DNA from: Papio anubis
Taxonomy: Eukaryota; Chordata; Mammalia; Primates; Cercopithecidae
DNA: 64,000 nucleotides
Direction: 5' to 3'
NCBI RefSeq assembly: GCF_008728515.1
Contig: NC_044986.1
Coordinates: forward strand, 51,882,855-51,946,854
Within the stretch, counting starts at the first letter, position 1. Each line of letters opens with the position of its first letter. The position numbers and the translations under genes were made by a program. Positions 48,434 through 58,680 of the stretch are shown piece after piece. The notes under the pieces were generated by a model that was given only the letters and a program-made list of their open reading frames with translations, was not told where the DNA came from and ran no database searches.

Positions 48434-48862
48434 AGTGTCTTAGTCCATTTGTATTGACAGTAAAGGAATAGCCGAGTCTGGATAATTTACAAAGAAAAGA
48501 AGATTATTTGGTTCACAATTCTGCAGGCTGTACAAGAAGCACGGTATGAACTTTTGCTTCTGGTAAGAGCCTCAGGCTGCTTTCACTTATGGCAGAAGGG
48601 GATGGGGATCCATCATATGCAGAAATGACATGATGACAGAGAAAGCAAGAGCAGAGGGGAGGTGTCAGGATCTTTTAAATAAGCTCTTCAGGGAACTAAT
48701 AGAGTGAGAAATCTGTCATTACTGTGAGGACAACAGCAAGCCATTCTTGAGGGATCCACCCCCATGACCCTAACACCTCCCATTAGGCCTCACCTCCAAC
48801 ATTGAGGATCAAATATCAGCATAAGGTTTAGGGGGACAAAGATCCAAGCTATAGCACCAAGC
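48434..48862 (-). mobile_element. MST-type MaLR solo LTR, antisense
   Basis: Reverse-oriented MST layout: 'gtgtcttagtccatttgta', 'ctggataatttacaaagaaa', 'ggttcacaattctgcaggct', 'gcttctggtaagagcctcag', 'agaaagcaagagcagagggg', 'gggatccacccccatgaccc', 'ctcccattaggcctcacctc' and 'gggggacaaagatccaagct'. Nearly complete, with no internal region beside it. Confidence 0.9.
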
Positions 48863-49357
48863 TTATGCCAAAGATGTGTTAAAATTCAACCCTTCTCACT
48901 AATTTAGCTCAGTTTTTACACTTTTGGGTTCACACTGAATAATAAATTGTAATCAATTCTATGTGAGGACAAAATAATTTTCCTTTTGCATTGGTTGCCT
49001 ATAACAAACAAGAAAACCTCATGTCTTTTGTTTGGTTAAACATACATGATCCTCAAAGATGATCTGTAATGTAGTTCAGTTTTTGACATGAGGATCTAAA
49101 GCTTTTTCATTTTCTGCATATGTGTTTAAAGGATTGCAATTTGAAGGTGTCTTCTAAATATTAATTATCTCCTTTAACCATTGTTACCTATGTCAGTGGA
49201 GTGCCTATCTTACTTGGCTGAGAAGAATAAGCAATAGTTTACCTATTTTCATGTTTTCTTCCTTTTCATATAGCAAAATAGATATATTTGTGGGTTGTGA
49301 AAGGTCTAGAACTGTGATGTATTATTTAGAAACATAAATTTTCATTCAAACTGAGTA
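48863..49357. other. No recognisable feature
   Basis: AT-rich spacer between two LTRs of different families. Confidence 0.45.
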
Positions 49358-49737
49358 TGTGAGGATCCTGGCCCCAACCACCTCTGAGTTTCAGTAATTC
49401 ATGAAATGGGGGCCATAATAAGGGAGGACACCACCCCTCATATTGTCTTATGCCCAACTTCTGCCTCCAAAGAAAGAAGTAAAAACTAAAAGGCAGAAAT
49501 GAAATCCACAGGCAGACAGCCCGGCGCCGCACCCTGGGCCTGGTAGTTAAAGATCCACCCCTGACCTAATTGGTTCTGTTATCTATAGATTACAGACATT
49601 GTATAGAAATGCACTGTGAAAATCCCTCTCTTGCTTTGTTCTGATCTAATTACCGGTGCATGAAGCCCCCAGTCATGTACCCCCTGCTTGCTCAATCAAT
49701 CACGACCCTCCCACATGCACCCCCTTAGAGTTGTGAA

Positions 49738-49749
49738 CCCTTAAAAGGG
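49738..49749 (+). promoter_or_regulatory. TATA-like box of the LTR, inside a short palindrome
   Basis: cccttaaaaggg sits about 70 bases upstream of the LTR AATAAA, where the LTR promoter would be expected. The CCC...GGG arms also give it a CArG-like appearance. Activity cannot be judged from sequence. Confidence 0.45.
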
Positions 49750-49813
49750 ACAGGAATTGCTCACTTGAGGAGCTCGGCTCTTGAGACAGAAGTCTTGCTG
49801 ATGCCCCCGGCCG

Positions 49814-49819
49814 AATAAA
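49814..49819 (+). promoter_or_regulatory. LTR polyadenylation signal AATAAA
   Basis: AATAAA in the R-like region of the solo LTR, followed by a T/C-rich and then TG-rich stretch (cggtgtctgagga), the usual layout of an LTR polyadenylation site. Confidence 0.55.
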
Positions 49820-49882
49820 CCCCTTCCTTCTTTAACTCGGTGTCTGAGGAGTTTTGTCTGCCGCTCGTCCTGCTGCAATAAC

Positions 49883-50247
49883 AGTACATTCCATCTAGGG
49901 CTTACTTTTATGATTGAAGGCATTAATGTTGATTAAAAAAACTTAATATCTGACACAAAATAAATTTTTCTAATAGCTATTATATGTGGCAATGCAACAG
50001 AAGTTTGAAACACTTAAATAAACCATGAAATACATATATTTGTGTTTGTCATTAATTAATTGAAACAATAAAAAGCTCATCTTAAAATAATCAGATGACA
50101 GTAGATATGTAAACTGTTCTTTTTTAAATCTGTTATTTTGTTTCTCTTCTATTGGACAACATGCTATTCTGAGTGAACCCAAGTTAATATGCAGAATTGC
50201 ATTTCTAATATTTTTTGACAAAAACGTTCTTGGAATTTAAACTTTAG
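49883..50247. other. No recognisable feature
   Basis: AT-rich sequence between the solo LTR and an AluY. Confidence 0.45.
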
Positions 50248-50262
50248 GAAAAGGAGGAATTT

Positions 50263-50539
50263 GTAATCCCAGCACTTTGGGAGGCCGAGGCAGGCAGATC
50301 ACAAGGTCAGGAGATCGAGACCATCCTGGCTAACACGGTGAAATCCCGTCTCTACTAAAAATACAATTAGCCGGGCATGGTGGTGGGCACCTGTAGTCCC
50401 AGCTATTCTGGAGGCTGAGTTAGGAGAATGGCGGGAACCTGGGAGGCGGAACATGCAGTGATAGGGCCACTGCACTTCAGCCTGGGTGACAGAGCGAGAC
50501 TCCGTTTCAAGAAAAAAAAAAAAAAGAAAGAAAGAAAAA
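50263..50539 (+). mobile_element. AluY, 5'-truncated, sense
   Basis: Begins at 'gtaatcccagcactttggg', so roughly the first 20 bases of Alu are missing. It runs to 'gcgagactccgtttcaag' plus an A/GAAA tail. An exact 15-base target-site duplication (gaaaaggaggaattt) lies at 50248-50262 and 50540-50554, so the truncation happened at insertion. The right arm lacks part of the usual 'gagccgagatcgcg' segment (reads gcagtgatagggccactg). Confidence 0.94.
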
Positions 50540-50589
50540 GAAAAGGAGGAATTTACATTGTTTTTAAAAGACATATTTTATGGAATTTA

Positions 50590-51179
50590 TACCTGAAAAT
50601 CTGACGGTTGTGAGGTGAACTGAATTCATGAATTCATGAATATTCAAGTGGAATGCAAATAGGAGTTGGAAAGTCAGGAAAGTGTTATGAGATGGAGATA
50701 TACATATGTGAGTTACTGGCTTTTCAAGAGTGTTTAGAGCATGGTAATGAGTGAGGTCATCAAAAGCAGTAGCATGAATACACAAGAGATGTCTAAGGCC
50801 TGATAACCTGGAATACTCCAATGTAAACCGCTTGGGGAGAAGCAGAGAAACTACCAAAGGAGACTGAGATGGAGTTGCAAATAAAACAGAAGAAAAAATC
50901 AAAAGCATGTGATACCCAGCTCTAGGAAGCACAAATGGCAATTTTGTGCAAATCAAAAATGCGTCCTTTCCTCATGGCACAGTACTGCCATCTGCTGGAA
51001 TATGTTTCTAAAAACTGTATTAAGATTATAATGCCCCCAAGGTAAATGTCCTTCAGTGGTTAGCTGTAGGCAGCAGAGAAAATGTATCAAGGTGGAGGAA
51101 GTATATCAAATGTTTCTGATCTGTTAAGGCTTATGAGTATTGAAAAATGATTAACAGATTTAGCAACATTAAGTATGTG
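50590..51179 (+). mobile_element. Ancient mammalian interspersed repeat (part 1), family not named
   Basis: Phrases such as 'gagttactggcttttcaaga', 'gtaccaaaggagactgagat' style text and 'gatttagcaacattaagtat', followed by 'gtgaccttgac' at 51180, occur in the order of a mammalian-wide repeat I have seen often but cannot name. The minus-strand 130-codon frame at 50564-50956, the longest in the window, is antisense to this repeat and shows no protein motif. Confidence 0.45.
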
Positions 51180-51349
51180 GTGACCTTGACAAATGTTGGT
51201 TTGAAGTCATGAAAATGAAAGTTTAGTTACTGTTGAGTTTAAAAGAAAATGAAAAAAAATTGTACGCATTATTATTTTCATTTTCTTTTAAACCCACAGT
51301 AACGAAACTTCCATTTTCATGACTTCAAAATGACATTTGTCACGGTCAC
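51180..51349. repeat. Large imperfect inverted repeat (75-base arms, 19-base loop)
   Basis: The left arm is 51180-51255 and the right arm is 51275-51349. Aligning the left arm with the reverse complement of the right gives about 90% identity (roughly seven mismatches and one single-base gap). The arms include shared blocks such as 'ttgaagtcatgaaaatg' and 'gtttaaaagaaaatgaaaa'. The left arm continues the flanking ancient repeat in sense; the right arm is its inverted copy and leads directly into an L1 3' tail. Confidence 0.9.
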
Positions 51350-51440
51350 TAAATAATCTGTACAATAAACCCCCATGACACAAGTTTACCTATATAACAA
51401 ACTGCACATGTGTCCTTGAACTTAAAAGTTAAAAAAAAAA
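51350..51440 (+). mobile_element. L1 3' UTR tail (about 90 bases) plus poly-A, sense
   Basis: 'aatctgtacaataaaccccc', 'atgacacaagtttacctata' and 'aactgcacatgtgtccttga' form an L1PA/L1PB 3' terminus, followed by A-runs and then a GA microsatellite (51449-51462). Nothing of L1 upstream of this is present. Confidence 0.8.
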
Positions 51441-51469
51441 AAAAAAGAGAGAGAGAGAGAGAAATAACT

Positions 51470-51890
51470 ATAGAGAGTGACAATGGACCATTCTGTCAAG
51501 AAATTTTGTTGGAAGAAGAGGCAGAAAAATAGGTTATTCTGTAGTTGACAGGGAAGCTGCTTCAAGGAAGTAGGGTGGGAAAATTGGTAATGAAGGAGAA
51601 ATAAGGAAAAATTAAGACCACAGCACTCTGTAGTAGATGAGAGAGAATAAGATCTAAGGCACTAATGAAGCAATTGTCTGTAGAGAGAGGGAAATATATA
51701 GTTCATGCATAGGAGGTGGTGAAAAACAGAGCATATGGGTAGAGGTTCTAGAAGGAGGGTAGATATGGTAATTAGAGTCTGTAGACACTTTCTTCTTTTC
51801 ACAGTATAGTAAGAAGCAAGGTCAGCAAAAGCAAGTGAGGATGAAAAAGGAGATTTGAGAGCTCTATGGCTAGCATCTTCTCACTTTTAC
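51470..51890 (+). mobile_element. Ancient mammalian interspersed repeat (part 2)
   Basis: 'agagtgacaatggaccattc', 'aagaaattttgttggaagaa', 'gatgagagagaataagatct', 'gtaagaagcaaggtcagcaa' and 'aagcaagtgaggatg' continue, in order, the repeat seen before 51180. The intervening inverted repeat and L1 tail therefore look like an insertion into it. Confidence 0.4.
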
Positions 51891-52350
51891 TATTGCTATG
51901 GGAACTGGGAGAATCTCAAAAGTATTTACATACTTCTTGGAGAATACATTTTTCTGATAAATATTTAATAACACCAGCCTAAACAAGTATTATTTAGTAG
52001 AACATGCTTGCTTTTAGTAACCTTCTTTCCTCACAGTGTTATCTGTTCTACTCATGTATTGACAAGTGAGCATTTCATCTGAATATTGCCCAACAGGTTT
52101 GCATCCTTCTCTGACCTTGGACATTGGCATGTGTTCCTAACCTGGTTTCCTTCTCCATTAACGATACACATTATTATTTAATTTCCAAACTCTCTCAAAT
52201 AAATGTGTGACAATATATTCATGTGATTAAAAACAATCACTGATAGTTTGAATACATTTGCAGAAGCATGACTTGCACCTCAGTTTTGTGCTGACGTCTA
52301 GTACAGATCTCAGAGTTAGGCCAACTCTCCGTTGTCCTCACAATCCTACT
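51891..52350. other. No recognisable feature
   Basis: Mixed sequence between the ancient repeat and an LTR; nothing assigned. Confidence 0.4.
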
Positions 52351-52352
52351 TG

Positions 52353-52772
52353 TTTTAGTCTGTTTTCTGACAGACTATTTTGGACTGGGTAACTTATATT
52401 GAAAATACATTTATTTCTAACAGTTATGGGGGCTGAGCATTCCAAGGTTAAGGGCTGCATCTTGTGAGGGCCTTCTTGCTGATGGGAACTCTGTACAGAC
52501 TTCTGAGCCAGCACAGGGCATCACATGGTGAGAATGCCGCATATGGTAACATGCCGTGCTCAAGTCTCTCTCCCTCTTCTGATAAAAACACCAGTTTCAT
52601 TCCCATGATAACCAATTAATTAATTAACTGTTTAAATACACAAAACTATGAATGGGCTAATCCTTTCATGAGGTTAGAGCCCTCTTAAAGACCTCAGGTC
52701 TCAATACTGCCACGTTAGGGAATAAGTTTCCAACATGAGTTTTGGAGGGGACCAGCCATAGCACTTCATTTC
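52353..52772 (-). mobile_element. MaLR LTR (MLT1A/MSTD-like), antisense
   Basis: Reverse LTR layout: 'cttgttttagtctgttttct', 'tggactgggtaacttatatt', 'cttgtgagggccttcttgct', 'catcacatggtgagaatgcc', 'caatactgccacgttaggg', 'caacatgagttttggagggg' and 'accagccatagca'. Nearly full length. Confidence 0.82.
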
Positions 52773-52999
52773 CCCATTTTCTGGCCAAGGCCTTCAGACT
52801 GCAAAGCAGCTATTTAATTCTATGTGTTTGACATTATCCCATGACTGCCTCACTTTTAGTCCAAGAGGCATAGTTTTAATGGTTTCAAACAATGCTAACA
52901 GTCCCAACTGTTTTTTCTTTATAAGATTAATATGGAAAATTTGATGAAATAAATAAAAAATAAAACTGTGTACATACTAAACAACTATGAGCTAGTTAA

Positions 53000-53745
53000 C
53001 GCAGAATTTCTTGTCTCCATTGTTGATGGGGGTATTTCAACTTTTATTCTTGAATGAGGGATTTCTCCATTTTGAATACTATTATATTCAAGAAGCCAAT
53101 CACAAGAAATATTTAAGGATAACAATGGCTATTTTCTTGCCCAAAGTGGATATTTTGCATCTCGAAGTTTCCAAACTAATTTATGTTGCCCTTACCAACT
53201 TGTTGCCTGTAATCATATTTTTCATATTGATATTGAGAATCTTTATCTTGTTCCTTGCCTTTAAAGATAGCTTTTATTATAGATTTTGTTACTGTTTACA
53301 GGATAGGATGTTACTTTAATTCTTAGTTTTCAAAGAGTTTTTATTAAAACCAAGTATTGAACTTTTGCTTATCTATTACATTAGCCATATATTTTTCCAC
53401 TTTAGGTAACTACTTTGGTGCATTGAAAAAATAGATTTTATAATGCATAGCCATCTTTACAGTCCTGAAATAAACTGATAATTATTAACTGAAATAAACT
53501 GATAATTAATTTTATTAATATACCCTGGGTTTGGGCTAACCACTGATTTATTTAGTGGCATTAATATTTTCCTCTGCCTCACTTTTGGTCCAAGATAAAA
53601 TTGACCTATGGTATTATGTTTCTGCTTTCTTTGTTACGGATTATGTTATAAATGTTACCCTAACCTCATAAAACATATAATAGAAATTTTAGTATCATCA
53701 AGTGGTGAGAGAATTTTTGCTTTCTATTTCCTCTTACTCATTGTT
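53000..53745 (-). mobile_element. Very old L1M LINE, antisense, ORF2 RT region
   Basis: Diverged antisense ORF2 order: 'atcttgttccttgcctttaa', 'caaagagtttttattaaaacc', 'gattttataatgcatagcca', 'taccctgggtttgggctaac', 'attaatattttcctctgcct' and 'ttaccctaacctcataaaac'. The 102-codon plus-strand frame at 53011-53319 is on the wrong strand for L1 and is a shadow. Confidence 0.6.
53467..53514. repeat. 24-base tandem duplication
   Basis: Two adjacent copies of a unit starting gaaataaactgataatta (53467-53490 and 53491-53514), nearly identical, inside the old L1M segment. Confidence 0.9.
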
Positions 53746-56240
53746 TCCAAGATATCTGGCTTCTCTGTAAGGCTAGTTTAGAATGTTACACTTCTTACAG
53801 AATTCTAGCTCTATATAGGCCATAATTACATAAATAACAGAAGATGAAAATCACTTGAAAGGAGGAAACATAGAAATTGATGTAGCGAAGCTTTAGGCTG
53901 TCCAAGATAATATTTTCTATTTAAAATGTTACAAATCTGGCCAAGTGAATTAAATTCACTTTGAACATCTATAATAAGAGCTTACTTTTGGTTTGAGTAA
54001 ATACGAATAAATCGCTTAAGAAAATATGGCGTTATTCCCCCTCAGGGTGCATTTAAACTAGAAAAAAAAATTGTTACAAGAGGAAGATGAAGTCACCAAA
54101 AGAGCTGAGAATTGTTGAAATAAAGAATGTTAGGCAGAATACTCATAAGGCTGAACTGGTAACATAATTAGGTACTTGCTAAAAACTTACCAAGGTACAA
54201 CCTGGGCAATAACACCTTCTAGAATAGCAACCAGACTATATACAGTGTTAAAAAGAAGAATATTGGTAAAAATTATGCTAGCAATTAAAAATGAGAAAAC
54301 AAAGGGTAAAGAGAAGGGTTCTAGAAAAAATTCAGGAAGAAATATTTGAAAGATATGTACTATGATAAAGTTTAAGTGACATACAATTAATAGTAATATC
54401 AGGGAGCAAAAACATTAGCAGAAATTGAAAGATATAAAGTGAAAGGGGACATTTACTTGAATCACAGGATTGTATGTTTGAGTTCAGTTCACTGAAATAT
54501 TTCATTTTTCAATATGGCACACATATAATACAGTGACCTCTAGGAACTCATTTCAATATGCAGGAGTCATTAAAAAGACACTTCAAGGTGTTAGCAGGAT
54601 CTACTCCATTATAACCATAGATTGCAGGTTTGCCTTCACTCTGAAAAGAGTTTCCTTTGCAGTTTTATGTGAGAAAAATACAATATCAAAATGATTATAC
54701 TGCGATAGAGAATCTCCATATTAACTAATTGCAGTGACCCAAATATGACCCCTCAAGAAGTGAATCTGGTGCATATAACTAACGAGGAGGGTGAAATTGT
54801 TCATTCTGTAAAATTGATGGTCAGTCCCTGAAGAGAAGAATTTGGCACTGCATTTCAGGAAAAAGAATCAAAACAGGAACACAATTCTACTTCTACATAA
54901 TTATATGGACCCTCATGAATCACTTGTGAAGAAAACAAAACAAAGCCACTTCTCAAAATTCTGTCCACTAATTTATATGGAAAAAAGGTGTGGTAGGTAG
55001 GAAACATGATACTGCTAGAGCACAGACATGCAGATAACGAATGACAAATCTTTCTCTACGTTAAGATTTTTAAAATACTTATTTTGCTATTTGAATATAG
55101 GAAGATGACTCCTGCTTTCTCATTTGATATATTTAGCAGGGAGTTCACAGATACAATTGTTTCTTCGGCTCAAGGTCAGTGTATTAAGGTCATGGTAGAA
55201 CTGGAAAATAAAAAGAAAAATGCTGAAAGTTTTCAGCTTTAGCATATTTATTATCTATAAAAAAAAAAGTATTTCAAAGACACTGTTTTTACACTGTTAT
55301 TATGAATTCAAACTATGTCTCATGATCTTTTGGAAAACTGAAATAATCTCAAATTATTTCCTGAGTACAAAATGTCAATGTAATGAGAGTTTAAATGTGA
55401 TGACCCAATTATTTCAATTCAATTATACAATATTTATTAGATTATAAGTTGCAAACTGTTATCATATAACTTCATGAATTGCAGAAGATAGAAGAGGATG
55501 AAATAATACATAGGAGCATAAAATTATCTCTTGTTCTCTCTTTGATAGAAACAGACAGTATATGCTCATTATAGTATTTGATGACTTAGCTGTCATAATC
55601 AGTTCTATCTTTTCATAATGCTGTTTATCCTATTATAAACCTAAATTCCGTTTGATCAATTGTTGGTCTCAGAGAGAGGGAATCAGTCTTGAATGTATTA
55701 ATTGAAGATTATGGTATGAAGTACAGTCCAAAGATTAATTTGACAAGAAATATAACTATAAGTAAAACAGATTCTGACACTTCTATACAACACATTAACA
55801 CATCTTTGTCACAAGCATGATTCGAGACAATACCACTTTAGAACTTTAGTACTTTATTTCTCTGTTGTTGAAGATTGGGAGATTTTATTTTTTATTTTTT
55901 TACAAAGAAAATCTAATCATATCAAAAATCTGCCACAAGAGAAAGACTTTAAGTTTTAAAGAAGTCAGAACTATAGCTAATGAGGCTGTATTGTTTACTT
56001 GAAATTTGCTAAGAGGGTAGCCTTAAGTGTAACACTATGTTATACTCATGTACAAGTGAGTCTTAAAACAAATAAACACTCATGATTTTACTTGTAGCAA
56101 CTTTGATTTGCTCTCTTTACAACCAAGCTTCGTGAAAGTAATTTTGACTCCCAGTTTACCTCATTTAATATTATTTTAAGTCATGACACATTGCTTCATT
56201 TAAAGCTCTCTTACTCATAGTCCTAATTGTTCTTGTATCT
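53746..56240. other. No recognisable gene or repeat
   Basis: AT-rich sequence with only short chance-level open frames; nothing assigned on either strand. Confidence 0.45.
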
Positions 56241-56244
56241 ACCA

Positions 56245-56420
56245 GGCACTTGACATTTATCCAACCATTCAGTTATTAAACAAATATTTATTCAGTGCTT
56301 ACCTTTTGCCTATTGCTGGGATATGTCCTGGAAATCCAACAGTTGATTCTTCTATTGTTTTGTCTGCCTCTATAAACAGCTCTGCTTCCGGTGGTCTCCA
56401 GCAAGCTGTCCAATCTCAAC
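56245..56420. mobile_element. Possible ancient mammalian repeat
   Basis: 'aaccattcagttattaaaca', 'aatatttattcagtgcttac' and 'ctgggatatgtcctgg' resemble the same class of mammalian-wide repeat as at 38836-38990. Confidence 0.35.
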
Positions 56421-57765
56421 AAGTTAGTTATGCAGAAAATGTTGCAGAAGTCATGTGCCAGCATTATAATCTTTCTTTTTGCCTCAAAAGCAGAGCGTAT
56501 TTACAATAAGAGTAAAATATTTCAGTTCAGAGGCAAGAAGTATACAAGTGAACATTTTGAAGTAATGACAATGTGTGACTATAAAGAAATTTAGAGACTT
56601 GTAAAGGAAACTACGTGATGCCAAGGTACTGAAACACCATTCATAGTGGAGAAATCAAAGTCACGTCATATGTGTTTTACAAATCATTAACACACTCAGA
56701 ATAAATGCTTGAAAATATGAATAGCTTAGAGAGGAAACAGCTTTTCTGTCCTACTACTTACCTGATAACTAGAGAAAATGGCTACTTCAACCTGTATACA
56801 CATTCAGTGTATAGTTTCTCTAATATTACCAAGCCATGTAGATGAAAATACACGTAATTTCTGTAGCTACTGTTTTGTGTTAAATTTACCGAATTTGTTT
56901 TACAGAATTTGTTTAATCAACTAACAGTATTACATTATTTAGTAGTGTCCTTGTCGCAGAGCCAACTAATCATAAACATTCCCACAGGTTGAACCGTCTA
57001 ACAATGGAAAGGATTCTCATGTGTTTTCTGCACACTCGCTCCCCAATTACGTTCCAAGAGAAGATCCAGAAGAGACTCCCTTCACTAAGGCATTAAGAAA
57101 CATGTGGGTGAGGGCAGATTTTCCATCACTGAAAGTTCTCTGTTTGCTCACTTCTGTGGGCCAGATATGACCATAAAGGAGGCCACAATTGAGAAGTGCT
57201 CACAGATTTCAATAGGAATGATGTGATTCCAGAAAATCAGATGCAACATTATAGCACTTAACCAACAAACAAAATGTGGGCATATCTACAATCAAGGCTA
57301 GTAGAGTTGTACAGGTCATCAGAGTGCCTTGGAGCAAGAAAACGTTGGCAGTGGCTAAATGATTTTGACATCCTTGGAACAAAATAGAGACCCTTTTAGA
57401 ATACTGCTTAATTCATATAACAAGAAATTCTTCAGGTCTGGAGTCAAAAACTTGACTCCAGTCACCATTGTGTAGATATAGCCTACCACCTAGTTTCCAT
57501 GTTAATTTTCTGACTCAGAGCCCTTTGCTTAAATAGGATGCCTGGAGGACTCGGCACTATTGACGCACCACTCACAGTAAATCTTTCCCCATGCCTTCCC
57601 CAAAGAGACCTGTGGCCTTTTTTATAGTGTATCCTCTCTGTGAAGCAATTCACTGTGAATAACTTTTCCTGGCACCTGAGGAGTTTACCTAGACATATAC
57701 TCATCTTCATGGATTTCATAGTCTGGCACTACTGGTCACATCCTTCTTTCCAGAATGATTTCTCA
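56421..57765. other. Unassigned; 56990-57760 is GC-richer
   Basis: No gene. From about 56990 the sequence becomes more GC-balanced and has the texture of an old retroviral or LTR-derived element ('ggcagtggctaaatgatttt', 'ttggaacaaaatagagaccc'), but no protein motif or LTR boundary is clear. The overlapping frames at 57483-57719 (minus) and 57640-57915 (plus) have no recognised motif; the latter runs into Alu. Confidence 0.35.
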
Positions 57766-57769
57766 TTTG

Positions 57770-58081
57770 TTGTTGTTGTTGCTGTTGTTTGTTGTTTTGA
57801 GACAGGGCCTCATTCTGTCCCCCAGCCTGGATGGAGGACAGTGGCACTATCTCCACTCACTGCAACCTCTGCCTCCCAGGTTCAAATGATTCTCCCACCT
57901 CAGCCTCCTGAGTAGCTGGAACCACAGGTGTGTGCCACCGTGCCCAGCTAATTTTTATAGTTTTGTAGAGACAAGGTTTGCCATGTTGCTCAGGCTGGTC
58001 TTAATTAGAGGGCTCAAGTGATCTGCCTGCCTCAGCCTCTCAAAGGGATGGGATTACAGATGTGAGCCACCATGCCCGATC
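57770..58081 (-). mobile_element. AluJ-type, antisense
   Basis: Old reverse Alu with a (TTG)n-rich tail, from 'ttttgagacagggcctcatt' to 'gagccaccatgcccga'. It is strongly diverged ('ctggtcttaattagagggct'). An imperfect target-site duplication (tttctcatttg / ttttccatttg) flanks it. Confidence 0.9.
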
Positions 58082-58129
58082 TGCTTTTCCATTTGAATTC
58101 ATGGAATAGCCTCTCCTGATTCTACTTTT

Positions 58130-58680
58130 ATATTTTAAGCTACTTTGTATTATTGAAGCATAATATAGACACAGAAATAGTCCTAAATTATGAGCGCGTA
58201 GGTCAATGAGTTTCCCAAATAGAACAACCTCATATAATCACTACACTGATCAACAAATAGAGCAGCCCCCACACCTCAGATATCATCATTTTGACCTCTC
58301 CCAGTTAGTGCCCATCTAGGTTTGTCATTACCTTGACTTCTGACACTATGAATTAGTTTTGTCTGATTTTGAGCTTAATACAAATGTATCACACACTATG
58401 CACTCTTTTATGTATGGCTTCTTTTGCTCGCATGATAAATCTAATGTTTGGAAGATTGCTTCAGTATTATATATCATTATAGTCCATTCATTTTCTTACT
58501 TCTTTTGTATGAGTAAACACAAATTATGTATCCATTCTACTTTTGATGAACATTTGAGTTGTTTCCCAAATATTCCTCTATTGTAATGAAAACTGTTATG
58601 AACATTCTTGTACAAGTCTTTGGAGAACATATTATACATTTCTGTTGTTTGATTCACTCATCAAATATTATTTTTACCAG
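58130..58680 (-). mobile_element. L1M (ME-age) 3' end, antisense
   Basis: 'gaagcataatatagacacag', 'gaattagttttgtctgattt', 'ttttatgtatggcttctttt', 'gatgaacatttgagttgttt' and 'gaacattcttgtacaagtct' follow the reverse-oriented L1ME 3' UTR and ORF2 end. Confidence 0.75.

Larger units (their letters stand above)
49358..49882 (+). mobile_element. ERV1-like solo LTR, relatively CpG-rich
   Basis: A GC-richer block of about 520 bases with LTR architecture. A U3-like region holds 'cccggcgccgcaccctgggc' and 'ctaattaccggtgcatgaag'. A TATA-like TTAAAAG (49741-49747) comes next, then an AATAAA (49814-49819), then a pyrimidine-rich end running to 'gctcgtcctgctgca'. A possible 4-base duplication, agta, lies at 49354-49357 and 49883-49886, but the exact termini are uncertain. 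No gag, pol or env adjoins it, so it is a solo LTR. I recognise the sequence as repetitive but cannot name the subfamily. Confidence 0.7.

Noticed and set aside
50564..50956. Longest open frame in the window, 130 codons, minus strand
   Set aside because: It lies antisense to an ancient repeat, shows no domain or composition typical of a protein, and its length is reachable by chance in 64 kb.
53011..53319. 102-codon hydrophobic plus-strand frame resembling a membrane protein
   Set aside because: Hydrophobic Phe/Ile/Leu bias is expected from T-rich antisense L1 sequence; no conserved motif.
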